The notes under the pieces: model-generated | Databases searched by the model: none | Told to the model about the DNA's origin: nothing | What the model saw: the letters and a program-made list of their open reading frames with translations, nothing else | Shown here: positions 43,428 through 51,334 of the stretch, one piece after another | How positions within the stretch are numbered: position 1 is the first letter of the stretch | Layout: every line of letters begins with the position of its first letter | Position numbers and translations under genes: made by a program | Assembly (NCBI RefSeq): GCF_001514145.1 | Contig: NZ_KQ948666.1 | Location: 140,015-204,014 of the forward strand | From: Streptomyces canus | GTDB taxonomy: Bacteria; Actinomycetota; Actinomycetes; Streptomycetales; Streptomycetaceae | Direction: 5' to 3' | Length of the DNA stretch: 64,000 bases

Positions 43428-44018
43428 GTGGTGCGGTACGGAAAAGAGCACAAGGCGGAGACGAGGCGGCGGATCATCGAGACGGCGGGCCGCCGGTTCA
43501 AGCAAGACGGGATCGACGGCTCCGGGGTCTCGACTCTCATGAAGGATGCGGGCCTGACCAATGGTGCCTTCTATGCTCACTTCGCATCCAAGGGTGACCT
43601 CGTCACCACGGCAATCGCCGATCAGTTGAAGGCGCAGGCCGAGAGCGTCGTCGCGCTGGCCGAGCCTGGCCGTGCCGGACTCGAGCAGATTGTGCGGGGT
43701 TATCTCTCGCCCCAGCACCGTGAAATGCTCGGCGACGGCTGCCCGAACGCCGCTCTGCTCGACGAGATCGGGCGCTGCACCGAGACGACCAAGCAGGCGT
43801 ACACCGACGGTGTGCTGATCCTGATCGAGGGCATCGCCGCCCGCATGGCGCCCGAGGCTCCCGCCTCCGCACGGGTGATGGCACTCAGCCTCCTCGGCCT
43901 GATGGCCGGGACGCTGCAGCTCTCCCGCGCCTTGACCGACAGCCGGCTCGCCAACGAGCTGCTCGATCAAGGAGTGGACAACGCCCTCGCCCTGCTGGAC
44001 TCCTGGCAGCGCGGCTGA
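43428..44018 (+). CDS. TetR/AcrR family regulator
   Basis: A 196-residue regulator. I choose the GTG at 43428 (AAGGGG 8 nt upstream). The N-terminal VRYGKEHKAETRRRIIETAGRRFKQDGI, then GVSTLMKDAGLTNGAFYAHFASKGDL, is the helix-turn-helix. The LGDGCPNAALLDEIGR motif places it in the same subgroup as the decayed gene at 60361. It sits between two thioesterase copies, all in the same direction. An AT-richer stretch upstream (43345-43380) is its likely promoter. Confidence 0.87.
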   Translation: MVRYGKEHKAETRRRIIETAGRRFKQDGIDGSGVSTLMKDAGLTNGAFYAHFASKGDLVTTAIADQLKAQAESVVALAEPGRAGLEQIVRGYLSPQHREMLGDGCPNAALLDEIGRCTETTKQAYTDGVLILIEGIAARMAPEAPASARVMALSLLGLMAGTLQLSRALTDSRLANELLDQGVDNALALLDSWQRG

Positions 44019-44060
44019 CGCCCTTCCGCGCGCGGACCGGCTGCTTCGGTCCGCCTTCGC

Positions 44061-44104
44061 CTCCTGACTTCATCATTGACAGTCAGGAGGGTCATGGCTA
44101 GGTT
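44061..44104 (+). promoter_or_regulatory. thioesterase promoter with CCTGACT-N11-AGTCAGG operator, copy 2
   Basis: Perfect 9-bp arms CTCCTGACT (44061-44069) and AGTCAGGAG (44081-44089) with an 11-nt spacer ending ATTGAC. TTGACA (44076-44081) and TAGGTT (44099-44104) form a promoter with a 17-nt spacer. The dyad covers the -35, so a bound repressor would block RNA polymerase. Confidence 0.7.
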
Positions 44105-44136
44105 CATTCCGCGAACCCAGGTGGAGAGGCGAGGGC

Positions 44137-44631
44137 GTGGGACGGACGCGTACGTATGAATGGCAGGACCCCGCGATAGTGGGAGCAACCGCAGGACGCG
44201 TCCCGGGCGTGGAGGTGCTGCGCGACCTGCTCGAGGGACGCCTGCCCCCACCGCCCCTCATAGCCGCTCTGGACTTCGCCCTCGAGGAAGTGGAGGAGGG
44301 CCGCGTGGTCTTCTCGGTGATACCGGGCGAGGAGCACTACAACTCCCTCGGCAGTGTGCACGGAGGGGTCTACGCCACCCTGCTCGACTCGGCGGCCGGC
44401 GGGGCGGTCCAGTCGACCCTGCCGCAGGGCACGGCGTACACCTCGCTTGATCTCACCGTGAAGTTCCTCCGGCGGATCACCGTGGACACCGGCAAGGTCC
44501 GCGCCATCGGTACGGTCGTCAGCAGAGGACGCCAAACCGCTCTCGCCCAGGCTCATTTGGTCGATGAGGCGGATCGTCTGCTCGCCCACGCCACCAGCAG
44601 CTGCATGCTCTTTCCACTCCCCGCGCCCTGA
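44137..44631 (+). CDS. PaaI-type hotdog-fold thioesterase, copy 2
   Basis: A 164-residue paralogue of the enzyme at 42754. It begins at a GTG (MGRTRTYEWQDPAIVG) and keeps EEHYNSLGSVHGGVYATLLDSAAG near residue 66, AYTSLDLTVKFLRRIT near 105 and the tail LLAHATSSCMLFPLP. Coding and upstream promoter sequences are both duplicated, so the whole transcription unit was copied. Both copies look intact. Different acyl-CoA specificity is possible. Confidence 0.88.
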   Translation: MGRTRTYEWQDPAIVGATAGRVPGVEVLRDLLEGRLPPPPLIAALDFALEEVEEGRVVFSVIPGEEHYNSLGSVHGGVYATLLDSAAGGAVQSTLPQGTAYTSLDLTVKFLRRITVDTGKVRAIGTVVSRGRQTALAQAHLVDEADRLLAHATSSCMLFPLPAP

Positions 44632-44748
44632 GCCGCTACGGGCAAGGTCACGGTCGGGAGAGCTGCCCGGTGCGAGCCGCATGCGGCGACAAACGCTGCG
44701 CGACGGAAATGGGTTGCAGCTGAAGATCGCGACGCGAATGCTTCCCCC

Positions 44749-45654
44749 ATGAAGATGCACGCCAATCAGCTGACCGTGTCGCCTGAGACAGTGCGCATAT
44801 TGGTGGAGCAGCAGTTTCCTGAGTGGCGGAGCCTGCCGATCAGGAGCATCGCGGGGCAGGGTACGGTCAACGCCGTCTTCCGTATCGGCGATCGGTTCGC
44901 GGCCCGGTTCCCTCTCGAGTCCGCAGACGTCGAGTCGACGCGGCGCTGGCTGGAGTGCGAAGCGGAAGCGGCTCGCGAGCTGGCAGGTCGCACGCGTTTC
45001 CCCACGCCCGAGCCGGTCGCGCTCGGGGAACCCGGGGCAGGCTATCCGCTTCCGTGGGCGGTGCAGACGTGGCTGCCCGGCGTCGTGGCAGCCGACGAGG
45101 ACCCGGGCCAATCGTCTGCGTTCGCCCGTGACTTGGCCGATCTCATCGGCGAACTGCGCGCGATCGACACGCGTGGCCGCACGTTCGCCGGCACAGGCCG
45201 AGGAGGCGACCTGCGGTCCCATGACGCGTGGATGGAGACGTGTTTCGGAAACAGTGAGCATCTCTTGGATGTCCCTCGGCTGCGCCGTATCTGGGCAACG
45301 TTCCGTGATCTGCCGCGAGGTGCAACCGAGGACGCCATGGCCCATTGCGATCTGATTCCTGGCAACGTGCTCGTGTCCGCCGGTCGGCTTGCGGGGGTTC
45401 TCGACGTGGGCGGCTTCGGGCCGGCTGACCCTTCGCTGGATCTTGTGAGTGCGTGGCATCTGCTCGAGGCCGAGCCGCGGCAGGTGCTCCGAGATCACCT
45501 GGGCAGCGACGACCTCGAATGGGAGCGAGGCAAGGCTTGGGCTTTCGCTCAAGCGATGGGGCTGGTCTGGTACTACGTCGAAAGCAACCCGGCCATGAGC
45601 CGGATGGGTCGACGAACCGTGGAACGCATCCTGGCGGACAACTGGCCCGCCTGA
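44749..45654 (+). CDS. aminoglycoside phosphotransferase-family (APH/ChoK-like) kinase
   Basis: A 301-residue kinase-fold protein. The catalytic loop is AHCDLIPGNVLVS near residue 200 (HxDxxxxN) and the metal-binding region is GVLDVGGFGPADPSLDLV near 222. In typical APH proteins this reads D-x-D or DFG-like; here the first acidic residue is retained but the pattern is DVGGFGPADP. The N-lobe GQGTVNAVFRIGDRFAARFPL is complete. Substrates of this family include antibiotics, macrolides and small alcohols. Nothing nearby identifies the substrate. Confidence 0.8.
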   Translation: MKMHANQLTVSPETVRILVEQQFPEWRSLPIRSIAGQGTVNAVFRIGDRFAARFPLESADVESTRRWLECEAEAARELAGRTRFPTPEPVALGEPGAGYPLPWAVQTWLPGVVAADEDPGQSSAFARDLADLIGELRAIDTRGRTFAGTGRGGDLRSHDAWMETCFGNSEHLLDVPRLRRIWATFRDLPRGATEDAMAHCDLIPGNVLVSAGRLAGVLDVGGFGPADPSLDLVSAWHLLEAEPRQVLRDHLGSDDLEWERGKAWAFAQAMGLVWYYVESNPAMSRMGRRTVERILADNWPA

Positions 45655-45688
45655 CTTTGAGGCAGCAGGGTGCCGTGTGCGGTGGTTC

Positions 45689-46648
45689 TCAGTGTGCGGG
45701 GGACAGGGCGCCGCGGAAGGTGCGCCGGTAGGCGAGCGGTGAGATGCCGATGGCGGCATGCAGGTGTTCGCGCAGTGATGTGCCGCCGGCGAAGCCGACT
45801 TGGCCGGCGATCTCGTCCACCGGCTGGTCGGTGGTTTCCAGGAGGTGCCGTGCCCGGTCGACGCGCTGCTGGATCAGCCAGCGTCCCGGGCTCATGCCCA
45901 CCTCTTCGGTGAAGCGGCGGGCGAAGGTGCGCAGGCTCATGTGGGAGTGCTCGGCGAGATCCGTCAGCGTCATGGGCTCGTGGAGGTTCTCCAGCGCCCA
46001 CTGGCGGGCGGTGGCCGTTCCGCTGGCCGTGACCTCGGGCACCGGGTGCTGGATGTACTGCGCCTGTCCTCCGTCCCGCCACGGAGGGACGACGCACCGG
46101 CGGGCCACCTGGTTGGCGACTTCACTGCCGTGGTCCTTGCGGATGATGTGCAGGCAGACGTCCAGCCCGGAAGCCGCACCGGCCGAGGTCAGTACGTCTC
46201 CGTCGTCGATGAACAGGACGTCCGGATCGAGCGCGACCTGTGGGAAGCATGCGCGGAAGAGGTCCGCGACCATCCAGTGTGTGGTGGCCGGCCGACCGTC
46301 GAGGAGACGGGCCGCGGCGAGAACGAAGGCGCCGGTACAGATGGATACGAGACGCGTGCCGGCGGTGACGAAAGCGAGCGACTCCACCACGGCTTGCGGT
46401 ACTTCCGTCGTGACGGTGGTGGGGGTGAAGGGCGGGATGACGACGGTGTCGGCGGTGCGCAGGGCCTCCGGGCCGTGCTCGACGGTGATCGAGAAGTCGG
46501 AGTTGGTGCGGACGGGGCGGCCGTCGACGCTGCAGGTGAGGACCTCGTAGCGACCGTCCGCCGCCTCGAAGACCCGGCTGGGAATGCCCAGTTCGAAGGG
46601 GTAGACGCCGTCCACGGCCAGGACGACGACTCGGTGAAGGGAGGCCAT
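45689..46648 (-). CDS. GlxA-type AraC family regulator with DJ-1/PfpI domain
   Basis: A 319-residue regulator. I start at the ATG at 46648, where MASLHRVVVLAVDGVYPFELG begins the DJ-1/PfpI-like domain. The Cys elbow CTGAFVLAAARLLDG lies near residue 105. The C-terminal 100 residues are a double helix-turn-helix of AraC type (MTLTDLAEHSHMSLRTFARRF, then IAGQVGFAGGTSLREHL). It is divergent from the MDR oxidoreductase at 46821 and probably controls it. A longer in-frame start exists but falls within a duplicated segment. Confidence 0.88.
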   Translation of the reverse strand: MASLHRVVVLAVDGVYPFELGIPSRVFEAADGRYEVLTCSVDGRPVRTNSDFSITVEHGPEALRTADTVVIPPFTPTTVTTEVPQAVVESLAFVTAGTRLVSICTGAFVLAAARLLDGRPATTHWMVADLFRACFPQVALDPDVLFIDDGDVLTSAGAASGLDVCLHIIRKDHGSEVANQVARRCVVPPWRDGGQAQYIQHPVPEVTASGTATARQWALENLHEPMTLTDLAEHSHMSLRTFARRFTEEVGMSPGRWLIQQRVDRARHLLETTDQPVDEIAGQVGFAGGTSLREHLHAAIGISPLAYRRTFRGALSPAH

Positions 46649-46668
46649 GGCGTGATCCCGTCGAAAGG
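46642..46668. repeat. direct repeat at the AraC start, copy 1
   Basis: A 27-bp stretch covering the AraC gene's start codon (AGGCCATGGCGTGATCCCGT and seven more bases). A second copy with one mismatch is 102 bp away at 46744. The spacing equals 34 codons and keeps the reading frame open. Confidence 0.75.
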
Positions 46669-46743
46669 CATAATTTGTGCCAGCGTATCGGACCCGCACT
46701 CCTGCCGCCGCGATCACGGTCGACGTGATGAATCGACGAACGT

Positions 46744-46770
46744 AGGCCATGGCGTGATCCCGTTGAAAGG
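46744..46770. repeat. direct repeat at the AraC start, copy 2
   Basis: Second copy of the 27-bp repeat, in the divergent promoter region. It recreates a start codon and leader (MAYVRR in frame with the AraC gene), so the upstream in-frame extension is probably duplicated promoter sequence and not protein. Confidence 0.75.
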
Positions 46771-46820
46771 TGGCATTCATGCCGTGGCGCCCGGGGGTGG
46801 CAGGCCGCGACGCTGGATGG

Positions 46821-47783
46821 ATGACGAACTCCGATACCCCCAGCATGCGCGCCATCCGTCAGGACACCCACGGTTCTCCCGAGGTACTCAAGGAGGTCGA
46901 AGTGCCCCGGCCCGAACCGGGGTTGAGTGAGATCCTGATCGCCGTCCGCGCAGCCGGCGTCAACCCGACCGACTGGTGGAACCGCGCCCAGCCCATGAGC
47001 GTCCAGGGCCTGCCGCTCATCCTGGGCTGGGACGTCTCCGGAGTCGTCGAGGCCGTCGGCACCGGCGTCACCCTGTTCAAGCCGGGCGACGAGGTTTTCG
47101 GCATGCTGCCCTACCCCCACGGCGTCGGCTCCCACGCCCAGTACGTGACCGGCCCCACCCGCGCCTTCGTCCACAAGCCCGCCGGTATCGATCACGTCCA
47201 GGCCGGTGCCCTTCCGCTCGCCGCCCTGACCGCCTACCAGGCCCTTGTCGACACGGCCGATGTCCAGCCCGGGCAGCGCGTCTTCATCCACGCGGCGGCC
47301 GGCGGCGTCGGCCATCTCGCCGTCCAGATCGCCAAGTCCCGCGGCGCGTACGTCATCGGCACCGCCAGCGCCGCCAAGCACGACTTCCTGCGTTCTCTGG
47401 GAGTGGACGAGGCCATCGACTACCACGCGGTCGACTTCACCGAGGTCACCAAGGACATCGACGTGGTCCTCGACCCGATCTCAGTGGACACCGCCGCCCG
47501 CGCCCGCTCCCTCGCCGTGCTGCGCCCGGGCGGCACCCTCGTCTCGATCCTTCCGGTACCCATCGACCCCGACGAGCTGGCCGACATCGCCCAACGGGGC
47601 ATCCGCTACGAGGCCCTCCTCGTCGAGGCCGACCGCGCCGGCATGCAAGCCATCGCCGACCTCGTCGAAACCGGCGCCCTGCGCGTCCACATCGAAGCCA
47701 CCTTCCCGCTCGCCGAGGCCGCCAAGGCCCATGCCCTCGGGGAGACCGGCCGCACCACCGGCAAGATCGTGATGACCGTGTAA
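46821..47783 (+). CDS. NADP-dependent MDR-family oxidoreductase
   Basis: A 320-residue zinc-free medium-chain reductase. It starts at the ATG at 46821 (MTNSDTPSMRAIRQDTHG). GroES-like motifs VRAAGVNPTDWWNR and GWDVSGVVEAVG, and the cofactor loop IHAAAGGVGHLAVQIAKSRG near residue 155, are present. It is the third such enzyme in the window, but more distant from the 27541/36455 pair. It is divergent from the GlxA/AraC-type regulator gene. The decayed SnoaL-like genes follow directly. Confidence 0.87.
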   Translation: MTNSDTPSMRAIRQDTHGSPEVLKEVEVPRPEPGLSEILIAVRAAGVNPTDWWNRAQPMSVQGLPLILGWDVSGVVEAVGTGVTLFKPGDEVFGMLPYPHGVGSHAQYVTGPTRAFVHKPAGIDHVQAGALPLAALTAYQALVDTADVQPGQRVFIHAAAGGVGHLAVQIAKSRGAYVIGTASAAKHDFLRSLGVDEAIDYHAVDFTEVTKDIDVVLDPISVDTAARARSLAVLRPGGTLVSILPVPIDPDELADIAQRGIRYEALLVEADRAGMQAIADLVETGALRVHIEATFPLAEAAKAHALGETGRTTGKIVMTV

Positions 47784-47828
47784 AGGAGCGCAAACCCTCG
47801 GGCGCCCTCTTCGATGAAGGCGACACGA

Positions 47829-48342
47829 CCGCCACGTAGGGCCGGACTACATCCAGCACAACCCCCTCGCCCCCGACGGCTCCGAGGCGCTCAAGGCGTT
47901 CGGTGCCGCCTGGGCGTCGGCAGTACCCGGACACCACGTACGACATCAAGCGGGTCGTCTCCGAGGGCGACCTGGTCCTCCTGCACTCCAACGTCGTCCC
48001 GGCCCCTGGTGCCTGCGGGACCGCCGCCTTCGACATCTTCCCCGACACTTACGTGGCCCCCGAGATTCACCAGCACCACCCGAACATCCTGACGGCGTGG
48101 CAGGCGCGAAGGCCGAACTGGGCGCGTACTTGGAGCAGTTCCCGTAGCTGAGTGTGGAGCCGAAGCGGGTCATCGCCGAGGGCGACGTGGTGGCCGTCCA
48201 CGGCCACCACGTCGACACCCAGGGCGAGTGCGGCCGGGCGGTCCTCGACCTCTTCCGGGTCAGGGACGGAAAGATCGTCGAGCACTGGGACGCCGTGCAG
48301 GACGTGCCCGAGGCCTCTGCCCACGACGACACGACGTTCTGA
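47829..48342 (+). pseudogene. two fused, frameshifted SnoaL-like (NTF2-fold) gene remnants
   Basis: Fragments of one SnoaL-like protein appear as DYIQHNPLAPDGSEALKAF (47842 onward) and, in another frame, YPDTTYDIKRVVSEGDLVLL and GTAAFDIF (to about 48047). A second protein of the same fold begins abruptly with DTYVAPEIHQHHPNI and, after another frame change, continues as VEPKRVIAEGDVVAVHGHHV and VRDGKIVEHWDAVQDVP to the stop at 48342. The first copy has lost its end and the second its start, as if two tandem genes recombined. Neither encodes a complete fold. Confidence 0.75.
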
Positions 48343-48374
48343 CGGCCACCGGGTCGTAGTGGTCGCGCTACGAC

Positions 48375-48715
48375 CCTGGTGCGCCCGCATCGGTCCATGT
48401 CCCGCACACCGGGTTGTCCGGCTGGACGTCCCGGGTCCCCGTGGGCATGTCGGTCTTGCCGATGACCACCGCACCCGCGGAACGCAGCCGTCGTACCGCG
48501 TCGGGGTGTCCAGTTCGGGCACGTGATCCCTGAGATCGGTCCGACCGCAGATCAGCGGTCTCGTAGCTGTCCTTCAGCGTCGTGGAGCGTCTCGTTGTGG
48601 GCTCGGTGCGGCTCAGGTAGACCTCGCGGCAGTCGCTCCAGAGCCGCCGGACCTCCCGGCACGCGTCTGTCCGGGCATCGGAGCGGCGCATGCGGGCCCG
48701 CTCCAAGGGCAGCCG
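48375..48715 (-). pseudogene. amidase-signature gene fragment
   Basis: Minus-strand fragments follow the amidase order: TLKDSYETADLRS (the catalytic Lys region) and, with a frame disturbance in between, AVRRLRSAGAVVIGKTDMP, then QPDNPVCGT. In the family these precede the Ser-cis-Ser and catalytic Ser, which are absent here. About 110 of some 480 residues remain. It abuts the end of the intact hydrolase gene at 48723. Confidence 0.65.
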
Positions 48716-48722
48716 ATCAAGC

Positions 48723-49592
48723 TCAGGACTCGAGGAACTCGAGCGCCCTTGCGACGAAGTCCTCGTGGTACTGGAAGATCCCCCCATGACCGGCATCGGG
48801 ATAGAGGGGGACGAGCTCGCTTCTGGGCAGGCGAGCGGCCAGGTCGATGGTGTTCGGGCTGGGCACCATCCTGTCGTTCTCGCCGTTTGCCACGAGCACC
48901 GGTCGGCGCACTGCCGACAGGTCTGACGGTGCCTGGCGACCCCATCGTTTGATGGCCTTCATCTGGGCGCGGACCGACGTCAGCGAGATGTCCTTGTCGC
49001 GGTTGTCCGTACGCTGCTCCAGTCGCCGTAGGAAGGCGCGTCCTGCGCTCCGGCCGCTCGCGGTGTCGGTGAAGAAGAGGGAGAGCTTCGGATCCTGGCG
49101 GGTCAGCGCGCCCTTGATCGTGGCCTGCACAGCCAGGGCCGGGACCTTGTCGATGCCAGGGCCGCCGGCGGGGCCGGTGCCCGCGAGGATGAGCTTGCGG
49201 ACAAGGTGCGGTTCTTCCGCCGCGATGACCTGTGCGACGAAGCCGCCCATCGACAGACCGAACACATCGACCTGGTCGAAGCCGAGGGCGCGGATGAACC
49301 GCACCGCGTCGCGGGCCATCCCTTCGATCGTGTCCGGCGTGGACCCGCCCGACCCGCCCACCCCGCGGTTCCCGAAGGTGATCACCCGGCGTCGTGCGGC
49401 CAGTCCGTCGACGATGCCCGGGTCCCAGTTGTCCAGGTTTCCGGCCAGGTGGATCAGGAGGACCAGCGGCACGCCGTCCTCGGGGCCGAGCTCACGGTAG
49501 GCGAAGTCCACCCCGTCGACGGACACGGAGCGGGTCGGCGCGTTCTTGTACGACGATCGTGAGGGGGACGGAGAATTTCGCGGTGCGCTCAT
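48723..49592 (-). CDS. alpha/beta fold hydrolase
   Basis: A 289-residue hydrolase. I start at the ATG at 49592, since MSAPRNSPSPSRSSYKNAPTR aligns with paralogue N-termini; an ATG 15 nt upstream is possible. The nucleophile elbow is FGLSMGGFVAQ near residue 112, the acid region is NGENDRMVP and the His is in GHGGIFQYHEDF near 270. LLIHLAGNLDNWDP replaces the usual HG motif, as in the paralogue at 28586. It is very similar to the two pieces of the split gene at 50135 and 59871. Confidence 0.86.
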   Translation of the reverse strand: MSAPRNSPSPSRSSYKNAPTRSVSVDGVDFAYRELGPEDGVPLVLLIHLAGNLDNWDPGIVDGLAARRRVITFGNRGVGGSGGSTPDTIEGMARDAVRFIRALGFDQVDVFGLSMGGFVAQVIAAEEPHLVRKLILAGTGPAGGPGIDKVPALAVQATIKGALTRQDPKLSLFFTDTASGRSAGRAFLRRLEQRTDNRDKDISLTSVRAQMKAIKRWGRQAPSDLSAVRRPVLVANGENDRMVPSPNTIDLAARLPRSELVPLYPDAGHGGIFQYHEDFVARALEFLES

Positions 49593-49756
49593 GGCCAGGT
49601 CTTTCATGTAGGTGCAGCAAGTCGACGAGTGTGCTGTTCGCCCCGGGCTTCCCCGCGTTGGAAATGCTCTGATTCGTATGGCCGCGACAGTGACAGTGCA
49701 CATGTATGGGGCGCCGTGCACGATGCTCGACGTTGGCCTCGTTGGTGGCACGCAGG

Positions 49757-49779
49757 TTAAATTACGCTCATCATTCTAA
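49757..49779. promoter_or_regulatory. AT-rich dyad, copy 1 of an AATTACGnnCAT element
   Basis: TTAAATTACG and CATTCTAA form an imperfect inverted repeat about 165 nt upstream of the minus-strand hydrolase start. It shares AATTACGnnCAT with the better palindrome at 49996 and stands out in a GC-rich background. Confidence 0.5.
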
Positions 49780-49995
49780 GCGGCTGGTCGGCGGGCTGCA
49801 AGCGGTACCCGTTGTTCCGTGCGTGTCATGCTTCGCGGGCTCTTCGACGGCGTCGCCCCTGTGCTCTGCGTCCCGTGGTGTCCGTGCCGGCGCCGGTCGC
49901 GTCGGCTGATGCTGGGGCGCGGCGTACGGCCCGGTCGGCAGGCGATGCGCCCCGGAAGTGTGACCTCATGCGTGACGCACCCCTTGCGGAACGAA

Positions 49996-50017
49996 TTGAA
50001 TTACGGCCATAATTCAA
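49996..50017. promoter_or_regulatory. AT-rich palindrome, copy 2 of an AATTACGnnCAT element
   Basis: Perfect 8-bp arms TTGAATTA (49996-50003) and TAATTCAA (50010-50017) with a CGGCCA spacer. It is about 117 nt upstream of the GTG of the split hydrolase gene and is a likely operator for it. Confidence 0.65.
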
Positions 50018-50134
50018 TAGTCGGCGTGCTGCTGAGGGGTTCAACCGGACAGGGTTACGACCCCTGTCGGCCTTCTGTCGTCGTCCGGACCGGACCGCAG
50101 TCGCAGTCCGGAACCCACGCAGAAGGGCACGGCC

Positions 50135-50264
50135 GTGAGCGACGCACAAGGAGTACGAGGCGATGTGGTGACGTCGTACAGGAAGGCGCCCACCCGCACC
50201 CTCACCGCCGGGGGAGTGACCTTTCGCCTACCGCGACCTCGGCCCGAAGGCCGGTGTCCCGGTG
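50135..50264 (+). pseudogene. 5' fragment of an alpha/beta hydrolase gene, interrupted by the defence island
   Basis: Starts at the GTG at 50135 (AGAAGGG upstream) and encodes VVTSYRKAPTRTLTAGGVTF, then, after an extra T in the run at 50222-50224, AYRDLGPKAGVPV. This matches residues 1 to about 45 of the hydrolases at 28586 and 48723. Similarity stops at about 50264, where sequence of the minus-strand gene begins. The matching 3' part is at 59871-60354. Confidence 0.88.
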
Positions 50265-51205
50265 TTCCAACTCGCGGCGGGCGGTGATCGCCGGGATCTC
50301 CATGCTGGGGTCCCGCTCTATGGCCTCCGCCTCCTCGACCAGTTCCTCGTCGGTCAGGCCGAGGCCCTCGATGTGGGCCTGGACCGACGTCAGGTCGACG
50401 ACGTCGTGCTGGATGGACAGCTTCTGCTGGAGCTCCTCCGGAAGTTCGTCGTACGCGTGCCCGGTCGGCTGCCACTCCACCGGCCGGCGCAGGTTGGAGC
50501 GCCGATCCTCCGACTGCGTCTGCTCCGGCTCGCCGGTGACCTCACCGACGTACAAGTGGCCGCCGGAGATGGTGCACACGGTGTCATCCCGGTCAGGAAG
50601 GCGTGCAAATCCTCGACGAGTTGTTGCTGCTGGCTGTACGTGGCCGTGGACTCGTAGTCCTCCCTGACCAGGGTGCGCAGCTCGTCCTTGGCGATGCCCT
50701 GCTGGACACCCTGGCGCAGGCGGGAGGCGGCGAGGGTGACTAGTCCTTCCGGGATCCACAGGCGCCGGACCAGGTCGAGGCCGGTGACGTTCGAACCGCG
50801 CACCAGCCACGGACGGTTGGGAACGGCCGACGATTGTCCGAGATACTCGATGAGCGAGCGGCCGTCGGGGGACTTCCACACGCCCCACCCGTTGACACTG
50901 CACCCCATGAGGATTTCGGCGGCTGCCGACGGAGAGGTGCACTCGATGTCCGATGTGGTCTCCAGACATCCGGGCCAGCGGTCGGACCTGCGGATCACCC
51001 CTGTGTCGATCAGCTGCTGCCGTGTGTAGTACGACGGCGGCTTCCGCGCAGCGAACGAGGGCACGGTGTTGGAGCGGACCGGAGACCCGGCCAACACGAC
51101 GAACTTCCGACTTCCTTTCGCACCCTTATCCGTGAGCAGCCGCCCCCGGGCGATCATCTTGCCGTTCGGCAACCTCAGCCGGAACTCCGGATCATCGTCG
51201 GCCAT
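50265..51205 (-). pseudogene. DUF4357 domain joined to McrB-N/Mrr-N-like domain, frameshifted and truncated
   Basis: The minus-strand frame from 51205 encodes a DUF4357-like domain (residues 1-125: LRLPNGKMIARGRLL, ECTSPSAAAEILMGCSVNGWGVWKSPDGR), then a second domain starting PWLVRGSNVTGLDLVRRLW and LRTLVREDYESTATYSQQQQ. Near 50590 the frame changes, and DDTVCTISGGHLYVGEVTGEP, RRSNLRRPVEWQP and IQHDVVDLTSVQAHIEGL follow in the next frame. That is the EVE-like N-terminal module often placed before McrB-type or other nuclease/ATPase domains. Homology stops at the hydrolase junction, so any effector domain is lost. Confidence 0.7.
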
Positions 51206-51334
51206 GGCAGTTCCCCCTCACACCTGCTGGTCCGATCTTGCCTGCAGCGTACTGGTCACCACTGACATCAACCCGGTCCCCTTGGCCAGCGCCCAGCTTT
51301 CTAGGATGTCCTTTCGCATCGGGGAGGGGATCAC

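Larger units (their letters stand above)
49593..50134. other. 542-bp region between two hydrolase genes, containing two related dyads
   Basis: No coding sequence is convincing. It lies between the minus-strand hydrolase and the plus-strand split hydrolase, and contains the two AT-rich dyads listed at 49757 and 49996. The regulator gene expected in such a divergent pair is absent, or was lost. Confidence 0.5.
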
